Made by a program: the position numbers and the translations under genes
Notes under the pieces: model-generated
Databases searched by the model: none
Seen by the model: the letters and a program-made list of their open reading frames with translations, nothing else
Told to the model about the DNA's origin: nothing
Shown here: positions 49,779 to 58,531 of the stretch, one piece after another
Numbering within the stretch: position 1 is the stretch's first letter
Layout: each line of letters starts with the position of its first letter
NCBI RefSeq assembly: GCF_036013645.1
Contig: NZ_CP107869.1
Span: forward strand, 6,820,001-6,884,000
DNA: 64,000 nucleotides
Origin: Streptomyces sp. NBC_00490
GTDB lineage: Bacteria > Actinomycetota > Actinomycetes > Streptomycetales > Streptomycetaceae
Direction: 5' to 3'

Positions 49779-49806
49779 GGCCGGGTCCTGGAGACAGGAC
49801 CCGGCC
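49779..49806 (+). terminator. Terminator between the P-loop gene and nucS
   Basis: A perfect 12-bp stem (ggccgggtcctg, 49779-49790, with 49795-49806) with a gaga loop, followed by ctctt. It may serve both convergent genes. Confidence 0.75.
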
Positions 49807-49812
49807 CTCTTC

Positions 49813-49840
49813 GCCGTAGAAGAACCGCCGTAGAAGAACC
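49813..49840. repeat. 14-bp tandem repeat next to nucS
   Basis: gccgtagaagaacc occurs twice in tandem (49813-49826, 49827-49840), with a third partial copy after it. Confidence 0.8.
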
Positions 49841-49859
49841 GCCGTGGCAGAAGGACCCG

Positions 49860-50543
49860 TCAGAACAGCCGCAGCTTGTCGTCCTCGATGCCGCGCAGGG
49901 CGTTGTAGTCGAGGACCGTGCAGCCGATGCCGCGGTCCGTGGCCAGGACGCGGGCCTGGGGCTTGATCTCCTGGGCCGCGAAGACGCCGCGGACCGGGGC
50001 GAGATGCGGGTCGCGGTTCAACAGCTCCAGATAGCGGGTGAGTTGCTCCACGCCGTCGATCTCGCCGCGCCGCTTGATCTCGACCGCGACGGTCTGGCCC
50101 TCGGCGTCCCGGCACAGGATGTCGACCGGGCCGATGGCCGTCATGTACTCGCGGCGGATCAACGTATAGCCGTCGCCGAGGGTTTCGATGCGGTCGGCGA
50201 GCAGTTCCTGAAGGTGTGCTTCCACGCCGTCCTTGATCAGGCCGGGATCCACACCCAGTTCGTGCGAGGAGTCGTGGAGGATCTCCTCCATGGTGATGAT
50301 CAGCTTCTCGCCGCCCTTGTTGACGACGGTCCAGACGCCCACGGCGCCCTCGGGAAAGTCTCCCGATTCCTCCTTCAACGTGCAGGGCGGCGACATCCAG
50401 TTCAGGGGCTTGTAGGCCCGGTCGTCCGCGTGGATCGACACGCTGCCGTCCGCCTTCACCAGGATGAGACGGGGGGCGGACGGGAGGTGGGCGGTGAGCC
50501 GGCCCGCGTAGTCCACGGAGCACCGGGCAATGACGAGACGCAT
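49860..50543 (-). CDS. nucS: Mismatch endonuclease NucS/EndoMS
   Basis: A 227-residue nuclease that starts the non-canonical mismatch repair of actinobacteria, which lack MutS and MutL. An N-terminal beta domain ([20 protein letters not shown]) binds the sliding clamp partner region; the C-terminal RecB-like nuclease has GPVDILCRD and [12 protein letters not shown] with the metal-binding Asp, Glu and Lys. ATG 50543 fits the conserved N-terminus; ATG 50552 adds three residues. Confidence 0.93.
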   Translation of the reverse strand: MRLVIARCSVDYAGRLTAHLPSAPRLILVKADGSVSIHADDRAYKPLNWMSPPCTLKEESGDFPEGAVGVWTVVNKGGEKLIITMEEILHDSSHELGVDPGLIKDGVEAHLQELLADRIETLGDGYTLIRREYMTAIGPVDILCRDAEGQTVAVEIKRRGEIDGVEQLTRYLELLNRDPHLAPVRGVFAAQEIKPQARVLATDRGIGCTVLDYNALRGIEDDKLRLF

Positions 50544-50792
50544 GGTCGGCAACGCTACTCGACGGGCCCGGGTCCACGCGATTCGCCCCAGAAACGCGAT
50601 GTTCTTTTGTGGCCGATTGTGTCCCCAACCAGGGCTCTCTATGTACGCGTTCGCCTGGTGCGGTCACCGTCCGTTGCTTACCGTAGTAACCGGGAGGTCG
50701 CGGAGCGTGCACTCAGAGTGTCCAGATTCGCGAACTCCCTTACCTGTCCGGCAACCCCTGAATACCTGTTCGGGGGTGCGAGAGGAGAACCC

Positions 50793-51185
50793 ATGTCGCT
50801 CGACGTCTCACCGGCCCTACTCGAGAAGGCCGAGCGAGGCGAGGTCGACGAAGCGGAATTCGTCGACTGCGTCCGGACCTCCCTGCCCTACGCATGGGAG
50901 ATGGTCAGCTCCCTGGTGGCCCAGCTGAAGGTCGACGGCGGCAAGTTCGCCGACAACCAGACGCCTCCGCCGGACGAGCAAGCACGCGGTCAGCTGCTGC
51001 GTGCGCTCGCGAGTGACGCGATACGCGGCGCGCTGCAACGGCACTTCGGGGTGCGACTGGCTTTCCAGAACTGCCACCGTGTGGCGGTGTTCCCGCTGGA
51101 CGGCTCGGTGGACGAGTCACTGGCCCGTTTCACCTCGGTCCGTAGCCAGCTGCTCAATCAGTCGCCGGAGTTCCGGGACTGCTGA
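50793..51185 (+). CDS. SCO5389-family protein of unknown function
   Basis: A 130-residue acidic protein next to nucS. It has no known enzymatic motif. There is a helical N-terminal half (SPALLEKAERGEVDEAEFVD) and a mixed C-terminal half ending TSVRSQLLNQSPEF. The family is conserved in Streptomyces. ATG 50793 follows gagaggag. The 249-bp gap upstream, divergent from nucS, should hold both promoters. Confidence 0.75.
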   Translation: MSLDVSPALLEKAERGEVDEAEFVDCVRTSLPYAWEMVSSLVAQLKVDGGKFADNQTPPPDEQARGQLLRALASDAIRGALQRHFGVRLAFQNCHRVAVFPLDGSVDESLARFTSVRSQLLNQSPEFRDC

Positions 51186-51201
51186 CAGCGAACTGCTTGC
51201 T

Positions 51202-51244
51202 TGCCGCCCCGTACGCGGGAGGTGCATCAGGTACCGGGGCGGCA
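51202..51244. terminator. Bidirectional hairpin between convergent genes
   Basis: tgccgcccc (51202-51210) pairs with ggggcggca (51236-51244), with a further partial gtac/gtac pairing inside. It lies between the SCO5389-family gene and the LLM oxidoreductase gene. Confidence 0.6.
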
Positions 51245-51269
51245 GGCACGGCGGGTGCGAAACGCACGG

Positions 51270-52298
51270 TCAGCCGAGGTGGGGGAGCACCTCGGCACCC
51301 AGCCGCCGGACGTTCTCCTCCGTCGCCGCCAGATCCCCCGAGCCCTCCGTGAGCAGGGCGAAGCGGGTGATCCCGGTCCGCTCGCTGGTCGCCGCGAGCC
51401 GGTCGGCGCAGAGCCGCGGAGTGCCCACCGGGTGCAGCCCGCAGAGCAGTTCGGTGTACGCCACCGGGTCGCGCATCGATCGATGCCGGCCGTCGACGGT
51501 CACATGGGCCTCCAGGCCCTGCCGCAGCCAGCCCGGCATCGCCTTCACCAGGGTCTCCACCGCGTCCGTGCGCCGGTCCGCGATCTGGCAGACCCCGGCC
51601 GAGACATGGGCGGCGCCCCGCACCTCCTGCGGCGAACGGCCCGTCGCGCGCGCGTGGGTGCGCCACAGGGAGACCATCTCGGCCTTCTCCTCGTCCCCCA
51701 CGTGCATCCCCAGCAGCATCGGCAGTCCACGCTCGGCGGCCAGCCGCACACTCGCCGGGGAGGTGCACGCGACGACGACCTCGGGCCCCGGCTCCTCCGA
51801 CAGGGACTCCGACGGCCGTGGTACGACGGGTACTTCACGGAAGGTGAAGCGCTCCCCGGAGGCACCCACCGACGGTTCGCGCAGCCAGCGCACCAGCAGA
51901 TCGAGTGATTCCGGGAACCCCGTCTCGTACGCCTCCAGGCCCGCGCCGAACACCTCCAGGTCGACCCACGGCCCGCCGCGCCCCACGCCCAGCGAGAACC
52001 GTCCGCCGGACGCGATGTGCAGCAGCGCGGCCTGCTCGCCGAGGGCGACCGGGTGGACGGTGGGCAGCACGCTGACCGCGGTGCCGACCCTGAGACGACT
52101 GGTGCGGCCCAGCAGTAAAGCCGCCAGGGTGATCGCCGACGGACAGGTGCCGTACGGCACGAAGTGATGCTCGGCCAGCCAGACCGAGTCGAGCCCGGCC
52201 TCCTCGGCCACCTCGGCCGAGCGGACCGCGCGGTGCAGCGCCTCCCCCTGGCCCTGCCCCGGGAACTGGGCCGCCAACACGAAACTTCCCACGTGCAT
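51270..52298 (-). CDS. LLM-class (luciferase-like) flavin-dependent oxidoreductase
   Basis: A 342-residue TIM-barrel monooxygenase-type protein using FMN or F420. Typical stretches are GLDSVWLAEHHF, HPVALGEQAALLHIASGGRFSLG and the C-terminal CADRLAATSERTGITRFALL. The substrate is unknown. The start is ATG 52298 (MHVGSFVLAAQ) after aggaaa; the frame stays open further upstream without a good site. Confidence 0.88.
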   Translation of the reverse strand: MHVGSFVLAAQFPGQGQGEALHRAVRSAEVAEEAGLDSVWLAEHHFVPYGTCPSAITLAALLLGRTSRLRVGTAVSVLPTVHPVALGEQAALLHIASGGRFSLGVGRGGPWVDLEVFGAGLEAYETGFPESLDLLVRWLREPSVGASGERFTFREVPVVPRPSESLSEEPGPEVVVACTSPASVRLAAERGLPMLLGMHVGDEEKAEMVSLWRTHARATGRSPQEVRGAAHVSAGVCQIADRRTDAVETLVKAMPGWLRQGLEAHVTVDGRHRSMRDPVAYTELLCGLHPVGTPRLCADRLAATSERTGITRFALLTEGSGDLAATEENVRRLGAEVLPHLG

Positions 52299-52520
52299 TG
52301 CTTTTCCTGCTTCCTTGGCTCCGACGCGGAGCTCCCCCACCCGGCATAACCGTCTGACACGTGCCGAGGACACGGCCTGCCGAAGAGATACTCGGATTGT
52401 CTGCAGAATGGACCGATATGAAGGGGCACTTGTGGGGGTTGGTCCCCTACGCCTACCCAGGCTCGTGCCGCGTAGGCTGGACACGGCCCATGCTTCCTGT
52501 ATAGCCCCGTGAGGTGTCCT

Positions 52521-52844
52521 GTGTCCCCGCGTCGCAACCGACCCAAAGGAGCCGACCCCTCAGGCGGGGACGACCGCTCGGGGCGTTACGGCGGTTTCCA
52601 GTCCTCCGAGAGCTGGCAGGGCGAGGAGTGGAACATCCGCCATGTGCCGGGGGCGAGTGCCCAGGGCAAGTCCTACCGCTGCCCGGGCTGCGACCAGTTG
52701 ATCCCCGACGGCGTCCCGCATGTGGTGGCCTGGCCGGACCACTCGGGCGTCGACGAGCGCCGGCACTGGCACAAGGCGTGCTGGAACGCGAAGGACCGCC
52801 GCACCACGCGGGTGCAGCGGTCCCGTAACGCGCCGAGGTTCTAG
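52521..52844 (+). CDS. Small Cys/His-rich zinc-finger-like protein
   Basis: A 107-residue basic protein. Potential metal ligands are Cys54 and Cys57 (YRCPGCDQL), His67, His74, His82, His84 and Cys87 (HWHKACW). The C-terminus is rich in Arg. The function is unknown; homologues are found throughout Streptomyces. GTG 52521 is used, with gaggtg upstream. Its TAG stop shares bases with the stop of the convergent permease gene. Confidence 0.75.
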   Translation: MSPRRNRPKGADPSGGDDRSGRYGGFQSSESWQGEEWNIRHVPGASAQGKSYRCPGCDQLIPDGVPHVVAWPDHSGVDERRHWHKACWNAKDRRTTRVQRSRNAPRF

Positions 52845-53719
52845 ACGTCCCGCTGGTTGAGGAGGGCGTAGGCGCCGGCGAACGCGGCGGCCGTCACCCC
52901 CGCGATGATCCACAGCGGGTCCCAGCCGGAGGGGCCGGTCTCGGTGAGCGAGTTGGAGTAGAAGACGCTCAGCTGGTTCGGGATGGAGTACTCGAACAGG
53001 GCCGTGCGCAGGTCCTCCAGCGAGGACGAGAACATGAACAGGGCGATGACCAGCGGCGCCAGCACCAGGCCGATCATGATGGTGATGGCGCCCGCCGAGT
53101 GCCGGATGATCGAGCCGACGACCAGCGAGAGCAGGCCGAGCAGCGCGATGTAGAGCGAGATGCCGAGGGTGCCCTTGAGCCACTCGCTGCCGGAGGGGTC
53201 CTTCACACCGGTGCCGTCGAGGAGGGCCACGTCGGCGAGGGCGACCAGCAGGACCGACACGAACGTGACGACGAAGGCGACCAGGAAGAAGACGACGGCC
53301 TTCGCGGTCAGCACCCGGCCACGGCTCGGGCACGCGGTCATCGTCGTGCGGATCATGCCGGTGCCGTACTCGGAGGCGGTGGTCAGCACGCCGAGCGTGA
53401 TCACGCACATCGTGCCGAGCAGCAGTCCGAAGAAGCCGAACGACAGCGGGTTCTCACCGGACAGATCGCCCTCGGTCGCGCTGCTCGACACCACGGCGGC
53501 GGCGAGCAGGCCGATACCGACGACCAGCAGCACGAAGACGCCCAGCGTCCACATCGTCGAGCGCACCGAGCGGATCTTCGTCCACTCCGAGGCGATCGCG
53601 TGCCCGAGGTGCGTGCGCACGACCGGGATCGGCGAGGTGTACGCGGCGTACGAAGGAGCGGGCGCCGCCTGCCAGTCGGGTGCGGCGGCCTGCGGCATCG
53701 GGGGCTGGGGCGTACTCAT
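52841..53719 (-). CDS. ABC-2 permease, pair 1
   Basis: A 292-residue membrane protein. A Pro/Ala-rich cytoplasmic N-terminus (first ~35 residues) is followed by six hydrophobic segments, with SEWTKIRSVRSTMWTLG before the first. It is paralogous to the permease of pair 2 (SEWTKIRSVASTVWTLS). ATG 53719 overlaps the stop of the ATPase gene. The stop TAG overlaps that of the plus-strand zinc-finger-like gene within ctag. Confidence 0.88.
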   Translation of the reverse strand: MSTPQPPMPQAAAPDWQAAPAPSYAAYTSPIPVVRTHLGHAIASEWTKIRSVRSTMWTLGVFVLLVVGIGLLAAAVVSSSATEGDLSGENPLSFGFFGLLLGTMCVITLGVLTTASEYGTGMIRTTMTACPSRGRVLTAKAVVFFLVAFVVTFVSVLLVALADVALLDGTGVKDPSGSEWLKGTLGISLYIALLGLLSLVVGSIIRHSAGAITIMIGLVLAPLVIALFMFSSSLEDLRTALFEYSIPNQLSVFYSNSLTETGPSGWDPLWIIAGVTAAAFAGAYALLNQRDV

Positions 53720-55038
53720 CGGGCGTCCTCGGACTTCGTCAGGTCGGCGGCGGGCGCGGGGGCCGGGGCGGGTGCGGTGGGCTGCGGTGCGGCCGTGGGC
53801 GGCGCGGGGGCCGCGGCGGGCGCGCTCGGGGCGGGCTGCCGGTCCGCGGGCGGGGCCGCCGGGACGGAGGGCTGCGCCGGGGCCTGGGGGGCCTGGGGAG
53901 GCGTCTGGGCGTACGGGTTGGGCTGATCCGCGGCGGGGGCGGCGTACGGGCCCGCCGGGGGCTGCCCGGTGCCGTACGCGCCGGCGGGGGCGCCCGCGAG
54001 CGGCCGGCCGCCCTGCTGCGGCGGCGGAGGCGCGTACCAGCCGGGCTGGCCCTGGCCCGGGACCGGCATCGGGGGCTGCGCCCCCGGCGGGAGGAGCTGC
54101 TGGAGGCCCGCCTTCTGGTCGGTCGTCGAGCGGTAGTCGACGGCGCCCTGGGTCATCCGCATGTACGCCTCTTCCAGCGAGGCCTGGTGCGGGGAGAGCT
54201 CCCACAGGCGTACGTCCGTGTCGTGGGCGATGTCGCTGATGCGGGGGAGCGGCAGACCCGTGATGCGCAGCGCGCCGTCCTGCTCCGGCAGCACGTGCCC
54301 GCCCGCCTCCGTCAGCGCGGACGTCAGCTTCTCGCGCAGCTGCGGGTCGGTGTCGGGGGTGCGTACGCGCGCGAAGCCGGCGGAGTTCGCGGCGATGAAG
54401 TCCTGCACGCTCATGTCGGCCAGCAGCTGTCCGCGCCCGATGACGATCAGGTGGTCGGCGGTCAGCGCCATCTCGCTCATGAGGTGCGAGGAGACGAAGA
54501 CCGTACGGCCCTCCGCCGCGAGCGACTTCATCAGGTTGCGCACCCAGAGGATGCCCTCGGGGTCGAGGCCGTTGACCGGCTCGTCGAACAGCAGCACCTG
54601 GGGGTCGCCGAGCAGTGCGGCGGCGATGCCGAGCCGCTGGCCCATGCCGAGGGAGAAGCCCTTGGAGCGCTTCCTGGCCACGTCCTGGAGTCCGACCACG
54701 CCGAGCACCTCGTCCACCCGGCGGGCCGGGATGCCGGACAGCTGGGCGAGGCAGAGCAGATGGTTGCGGGCGTGCCGGCCGCCGTGCACGGCCTTGGCGT
54801 CGAGCAGCGCGCCCACCTGCCGGGGGGCGTTGGGCAGCTTGCGGTACGGGTAGCCGCCGATCGTCACCTGTCCCGACGTGGGATTGTCCAGACCGAGGAT
54901 CATCCTCATCGTCGTCGACTTGCCGGAGCCGTTGGGGCCCAGGAAACCGGTGACGGCGCCGGGCCGTACCTGGAAGGAAAGGTTGTACACAGCGGTCTTG
55001 TCGCCATATTGCTTGGTCAGGCCGACTGCCTCGATCAT
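53716..55038 (-). CDS. ABC transporter ATP-binding protein, pair 1, with Pro/Ala-rich tail
   Basis: A 440-residue ATPase. Walker A is GPNGSGKST, a signature-like FSLGMGQRLGIA, and Walker B VLLFDEPVNGLDPEG. The catalytic part ends near residue 300. The last 135 residues are Pro/Ala/Gln-rich and absent from the paralogue of pair 2. ATG 55038 after gcggagc. Coupled to its permease by ATGA. Confidence 0.88.
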   Translation of the reverse strand: MIEAVGLTKQYGDKTAVYNLSFQVRPGAVTGFLGPNGSGKSTTMRMILGLDNPTSGQVTIGGYPYRKLPNAPRQVGALLDAKAVHGGRHARNHLLCLAQLSGIPARRVDEVLGVVGLQDVARKRSKGFSLGMGQRLGIAAALLGDPQVLLFDEPVNGLDPEGILWVRNLMKSLAAEGRTVFVSSHLMSEMALTADHLIVIGRGQLLADMSVQDFIAANSAGFARVRTPDTDPQLREKLTSALTEAGGHVLPEQDGALRITGLPLPRISDIAHDTDVRLWELSPHQASLEEAYMRMTQGAVDYRSTTDQKAGLQQLLPPGAQPPMPVPGQGQPGWYAPPPPQQGGRPLAGAPAGAYGTGQPPAGPYAAPAADQPNPYAQTPPQAPQAPAQPSVPAAPPADRQPAPSAPAAAPAPPTAAPQPTAPAPAPAPAADLTKSEDAR

Positions 55039-55149
55039 GCTCCGCACCCATCGAAAGGTTCAGGACAGCAGGGCACACGCCCCCGTAAGGGTTAGGAGCT
55101 TATCGGGGCGCTGACGGTTCCACTCAAGAGCGAGCAAAGCTCCGGGTCG

Positions 55150-55920
55150 TCAGGCGTCCCTCTTCTTCAGCAGGACGTACCCTCCCGCGACCGCCGCGAC
55201 CACCCACAGCACCATGATCCCGAGCCCGCCCCAGGGACCGTACGGAGTGTCGTCGTCGATCGGGGTGACCACCTGCATGATCTTGCTGCCGGCCTGGTCG
55301 GGCAGGTACCGGCCGATCTTCTTGGTCGCCGAGACGTTGCCGAGGATGTTGGAGATCAGGAAGAAGAACGGCATCAGGATGCCCAGCGACAGCATCGGCG
55401 AGCGCAGCATCGTGGCCACGCCCATCGAGAACACCGCGATGAGGGTCATGTAGAGCCCGCCGCCGATGACCGCGCGCAGCACTCCCGGATCGCCGATCTC
55501 GGCCCGGCGCGAGCCGAGCATTGCCTGGCCGAGGAAGAAGGTGACGAAGCTGGTGACGAGGCCGACGACGAGGCAGAGGCCGGCCGCCACCGCGATCTTG
55601 CTGAACAGGAAGGTGCCGCGCTGCGGTACGGCGGCCAGCGAGGTGCGGATCATGCCGGTGCTGTACTCGTTCGACACCACGAGCACCCCGAACACGATCA
55701 TCGCGAGCTGGCCGAGGCCCATCCCGGCGAAGCTGATGTAGGTGGGGTCGAAGGAGAGCTGGTCGTTGCGGCTCATGTTGTCGAACTCGTTCTTCGACAG
55801 GGCCGCGATCAGCATGCCGAGGGCGAGGGTGACGACCACGGCGAGGGAGAGCGTCCACACGGTGGAGGCCACCGACCGGATCTTGGTCCACTCGGACCGT
55901 ACGACCTGGACCGCCGTCAT
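55150..55920 (-). CDS. ABC-2 permease, pair 2
   Basis: A 256-residue membrane protein with six hydrophobic segments. It starts MTAVQVVRSEWTKIRSVAS without the Pro-rich extension seen in pair 1. ATG 55920 overlaps the stop of the ATPase gene (ATGA). The 111-bp gap to pair 1 shows no strong terminator, so all four genes may form one transcript. Confidence 0.88.
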   Translation of the reverse strand: MTAVQVVRSEWTKIRSVASTVWTLSLAVVVTLALGMLIAALSKNEFDNMSRNDQLSFDPTYISFAGMGLGQLAMIVFGVLVVSNEYSTGMIRTSLAAVPQRGTFLFSKIAVAAGLCLVVGLVTSFVTFFLGQAMLGSRRAEIGDPGVLRAVIGGGLYMTLIAVFSMGVATMLRSPMLSLGILMPFFFLISNILGNVSATKKIGRYLPDQAGSKIMQVVTPIDDDTPYGPWGGLGIMVLWVVAAVAGGYVLLKKRDA

Positions 55921-56879
55921 GGTCGGTTCCCCTTCCAGTCGCCCCACTGCTCGGCCGGCGCGGCGACGGGGGTGTCGGAGTGTGCGTGGTACTCGACCGA
56001 CTCCGCGGTCAGCTGCATGAACGCCTCTTCCAGGGAGGCCTGCTGAGGGCTCAGCTCGTGCAGCACGATCTGGTGCCGCGCGGCCAGCTCCCCGACGTGC
56101 TCGGGCTTGCCGCCGTCGACCTCCAGCGTCCCGTTGCCGGCCTCCACGGCCGTGATCCCCGCCTCGTGCAGCACGTCGAGCAGCCGCTCGCGCTGGGGTG
56201 AGCGGATCCGGACGTACGACCGCGAGTTCTGCTCGATGAATTCGGCCATGGAGGTGTCGGCGAGCAGCCGCCCCTGACCGATGACGACGAGGTGATCGGC
56301 GGTCAGTGCCATCTCGCTCATGAGGTGGGAGGAGACGAAGACGGTCCGCCCCTGTGCGGCGAGCGATTTCATCAGGTTGCGGATCCAGTGGATGCCCTCG
56401 GGGTCGAGCCCGTTGACCGGCTCGTCGAACATCAGGATCCGCGGATCGCCCAGCAGCGCGCCCGCGATGCCGAGCCGCTGTCCCATGCCGAGGGAGAACC
56501 CCTTGGCCTTCTTCCTCGCCACTGCGGTGAGGCCGACGGTGTCGAGGACCTCGGCGACCCGGCCGCGGGGGATGCCGTTGCTCTGGGCGAGGCAGAGGAG
56601 GTGGTTGAAGGCGCTGCGCCCGCCGTGCATGGCCTTGGCGTCCAGCAGGGCGCCGATGTACTTCAGAGGCTCTCTGAGGTGGTCGTAGTGCTGCCCGTCG
56701 ATCCGGACGTCACCGGCGGTGGGGCGGTCGAGGCCGAGCATCATCCGCATCGTCGTGGACTTGCCGGCGCCGTTGGGACCGAGGAAGCCCGTGACGATGC
56801 CCGGTCTGACGGCGAAGGTCAGGTTGTTGACCGCCACCTTCTCGCCGTACCGCTTGGTCAGGCCCTCGAGCTCGATCAT
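55917..56879 (-). CDS. ABC transporter ATP-binding protein, pair 2
   Basis: A 320-residue ATPase. Walker A is GPNGAGKST, the signature region GFSLGMGQRLGIAGALLG, and Walker B ILMFDEPVNGLDPEG. It is strongly similar to the pair 1 ATPase over the first 300 residues. It is the first gene of the four-gene cluster; ATG 56879. The transported substrate is unknown. Confidence 0.9.
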   Translation of the reverse strand: MIELEGLTKRYGEKVAVNNLTFAVRPGIVTGFLGPNGAGKSTTMRMMLGLDRPTAGDVRIDGQHYDHLREPLKYIGALLDAKAMHGGRSAFNHLLCLAQSNGIPRGRVAEVLDTVGLTAVARKKAKGFSLGMGQRLGIAGALLGDPRILMFDEPVNGLDPEGIHWIRNLMKSLAAQGRTVFVSSHLMSEMALTADHLVVIGQGRLLADTSMAEFIEQNSRSYVRIRSPQRERLLDVLHEAGITAVEAGNGTLEVDGGKPEHVGELAARHQIVLHELSPQQASLEEAFMQLTAESVEYHAHSDTPVAAPAEQWGDWKGNRP

Positions 56880-56888
56880 GCGGCCACG

Positions 56889-57010
56889 CTAAGACGGGCG
56901 TTCGGGGGCTGCCACTTGAGCGGGCGGGGAGAGTGCGACGAGGGCGGCGAGCACCGTGAAGGCCGTCGACCAGAGGAAGGCGTCCGGGAAGGCCGCGGCT
57001 CCCCGCCCGC
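56889..57010 (-). pseudogene. Remnant of an MFS transporter (C-terminal end)
   Basis: On the minus strand, the frame ending at the TAG of 56891-56889 reads FPDAFLWSTAFTVLAALVAL and then a short hydrophilic tail. This looks like the last transmembrane helix and tail of an MFS drug exporter. Upstream of about 57010 the similarity stops and the sequence becomes the opposite-strand TetR remnant. No start codon context remains. Confidence 0.5.
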
Positions 57011-57039
57011 GTGCCAGTACGGCGGCCAGGACGCGCCAC

Positions 57040-57362
57040 CGCACCGGGTGCCCGACACCGGCTCGCTGCGGGAAGACGTACTGGAGGTGCTCCGGGCGGG
57101 TGCGCGCCGCCAGCGGGAGGTCGGCCCGGACACGCTGCACGGGCTGCTCGCCGAGGCCCGGGACGTGGACCCGTCCTTCTTCGGCATCATGCGGGGCGTG
57201 CTGCGCACGGTCGTCGAGCGGGCCGCCGAGCGCGGCGAGATCCTGCTGAGCCGGGAACAGGTGACGGACCATGCGCTGACGGAGATTGTCGACCACGTCT
57301 TCCTGCCCCCGGTGGGCACGCCAGAGGCCCGCACCTTCGGGGGAGACGGTGCGGGCCTCTGA
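57040..57362 (+). pseudogene. Remnant of a TetR regulator (C-terminal domain)
   Basis: On the plus strand the frame reads VPDTGSLREDVLEVLRAGAR, then LLAEARDVDPSF, VLRTVVERAAERGEILL and ALTEIVDHVFLPPV. This is the pattern of a TetR C-terminal ligand domain. The DNA-binding N-terminus and start are missing. The 3' end overlaps the filP terminator, so the original stop may also be altered. Confidence 0.6.
57323..57360 (-). terminator. Hairpin terminator after filP
   Basis: A perfect 13-bp stem (57323-57335 with 57348-57360) with a 12-base loop, 15 bp beyond the filP stop on the minus strand. It lies inside the TetR remnant's last codons. Confidence 0.7.
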
Positions 57363-57374
57363 GCGTGCTGCTGC

Positions 57375-58313
57375 TTACCGGGACTGCTGAGCCGGGACCC
57401 CACGGGAGATCGGCTCGTCGTCCGTGGCCGGCGAACCGGCCGCGGCCACCGCGGCGCCCGTGAGCGTGGCGAGCATCTCGCGCACGTTCGTCAGCTGGGC
57501 GTTGATGCTGTCGCGGCGGTTGGTGAGGGCGGCCAGCTCGCGCTCGGATTCCGAACGGATCCGGTCGGCCTTGGCGTTCGCGTCGGCCACGATGTCCTCG
57601 GCCTGGCGCTGCGCCGTCTCGACGGTCTGACGGGCCCGGCGCTCGGCGTCGGTGCGCAGCTTCTCGGCCTCGAGACGCAGCTGCTCCGCGCGGTGCTCGA
57701 TCTCCGCGAGGCGCTTCTCGGCCTTCTGCTGGCGGGACGCCAGGTCGCGCTCGGACTGCTCGCGACGCTTGGCGAGGTTCGTCTCGAAGTCCGCAGCGGC
57801 CTGGGCGGCCTTGGCGCGGGTCTCCTCGAAGAGGGCGTCCGCCTCCTCGCGCTTCTGCTGCGCGTCCTTCTGTGCCTCCTGGCGCAGCTGAGAGGAGTCG
57901 CTCTTGGCCTTCTCGACGATCCGGACGCCTTCGTCCTCGGCCTTGGCCTTGCGCTCCGCGGCGAACGACTCCGCGTCATTGCGGACCTGCTGGGCCGCCG
58001 ACTCGGCGAGTTCGCGGTGCTGCTCCGCCGCGCGACGGGCCTCCTCGCGCAGATCCTTGGCCTCCTCCTCGGCGAGGCGGAGGATCTTCTCGACACGCGC
58101 GCCGAGACCGGCGTACGAGGGCTCGGCGTCGGTGACCTGAGCCTGCGCGTTCTGCGTTTCGAGGTGGAGCTCCTCGATGCGCTTTTCCAGAGCGGTGATG
58201 CGGGAGAGAGCGCTGTCACGGTCGGAGACGAGCTTGGAGATCCGTTCGTCCACCTGAGCGCGGTCGTACCCACGCCGCACAAGCTCGAAGCCGTAGGGGG
58301 AAGTGTCGCTCAT
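57375..58313 (-). CDS. filP: Coiled-coil cytoskeletal protein FilP
   Basis: A 312-residue filament-forming protein that stiffens hyphal tips and works with DivIVA and Scy in polar growth. A short DivIVA-like N-terminus (YGFELVRRGYDRAQVDERI) is followed by a nearly continuous coiled coil (about 25-275) rich in Ala, Glu and Arg, and a short disordered tail. The length matches S. coelicolor FilP (about 310). ATG 58313. It lies downstream of scy with a 209-bp gap. Confidence 0.92.
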   Translation of the reverse strand: MSDTSPYGFELVRRGYDRAQVDERISKLVSDRDSALSRITALEKRIEELHLETQNAQAQVTDAEPSYAGLGARVEKILRLAEEEAKDLREEARRAAEQHRELAESAAQQVRNDAESFAAERKAKAEDEGVRIVEKAKSDSSQLRQEAQKDAQQKREEADALFEETRAKAAQAAADFETNLAKRREQSERDLASRQQKAEKRLAEIEHRAEQLRLEAEKLRTDAERRARQTVETAQRQAEDIVADANAKADRIRSESERELAALTNRRDSINAQLTNVREMLATLTGAAVAAAGSPATDDEPISRGVPAQQSR

Positions 58314-58503
58314 GGGGTTCCTGTCAAATGAGACCGGTGAGGTGATAGGGGGAATCCTAGGGGCCGAAGCGGTGTGTCATCGAGCGGATACGTGTTTGAT
58401 CTGGAGAATGACACCCCTTTTGAGTGGCTAACCCCGGGACGGCTTGCCAAAAACTTGGTCAAAGGCCCCAGACGGCACCGGAATTCGACCTGTCGGTCAG
58501 CCT

Positions 58504-58531
58504 TCGGACAGCTGTCCGACGCCTAACTGTC
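58504..58531. terminator. Palindromic cluster at the end of scy
   Basis: tcggacagctgtccga (58504-58519) is a perfect 16-bp palindrome. The next gtcggac at about 58529 can pair alternatively with gtccgac. It overlaps the region just after the scy stop. Confidence 0.5.
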
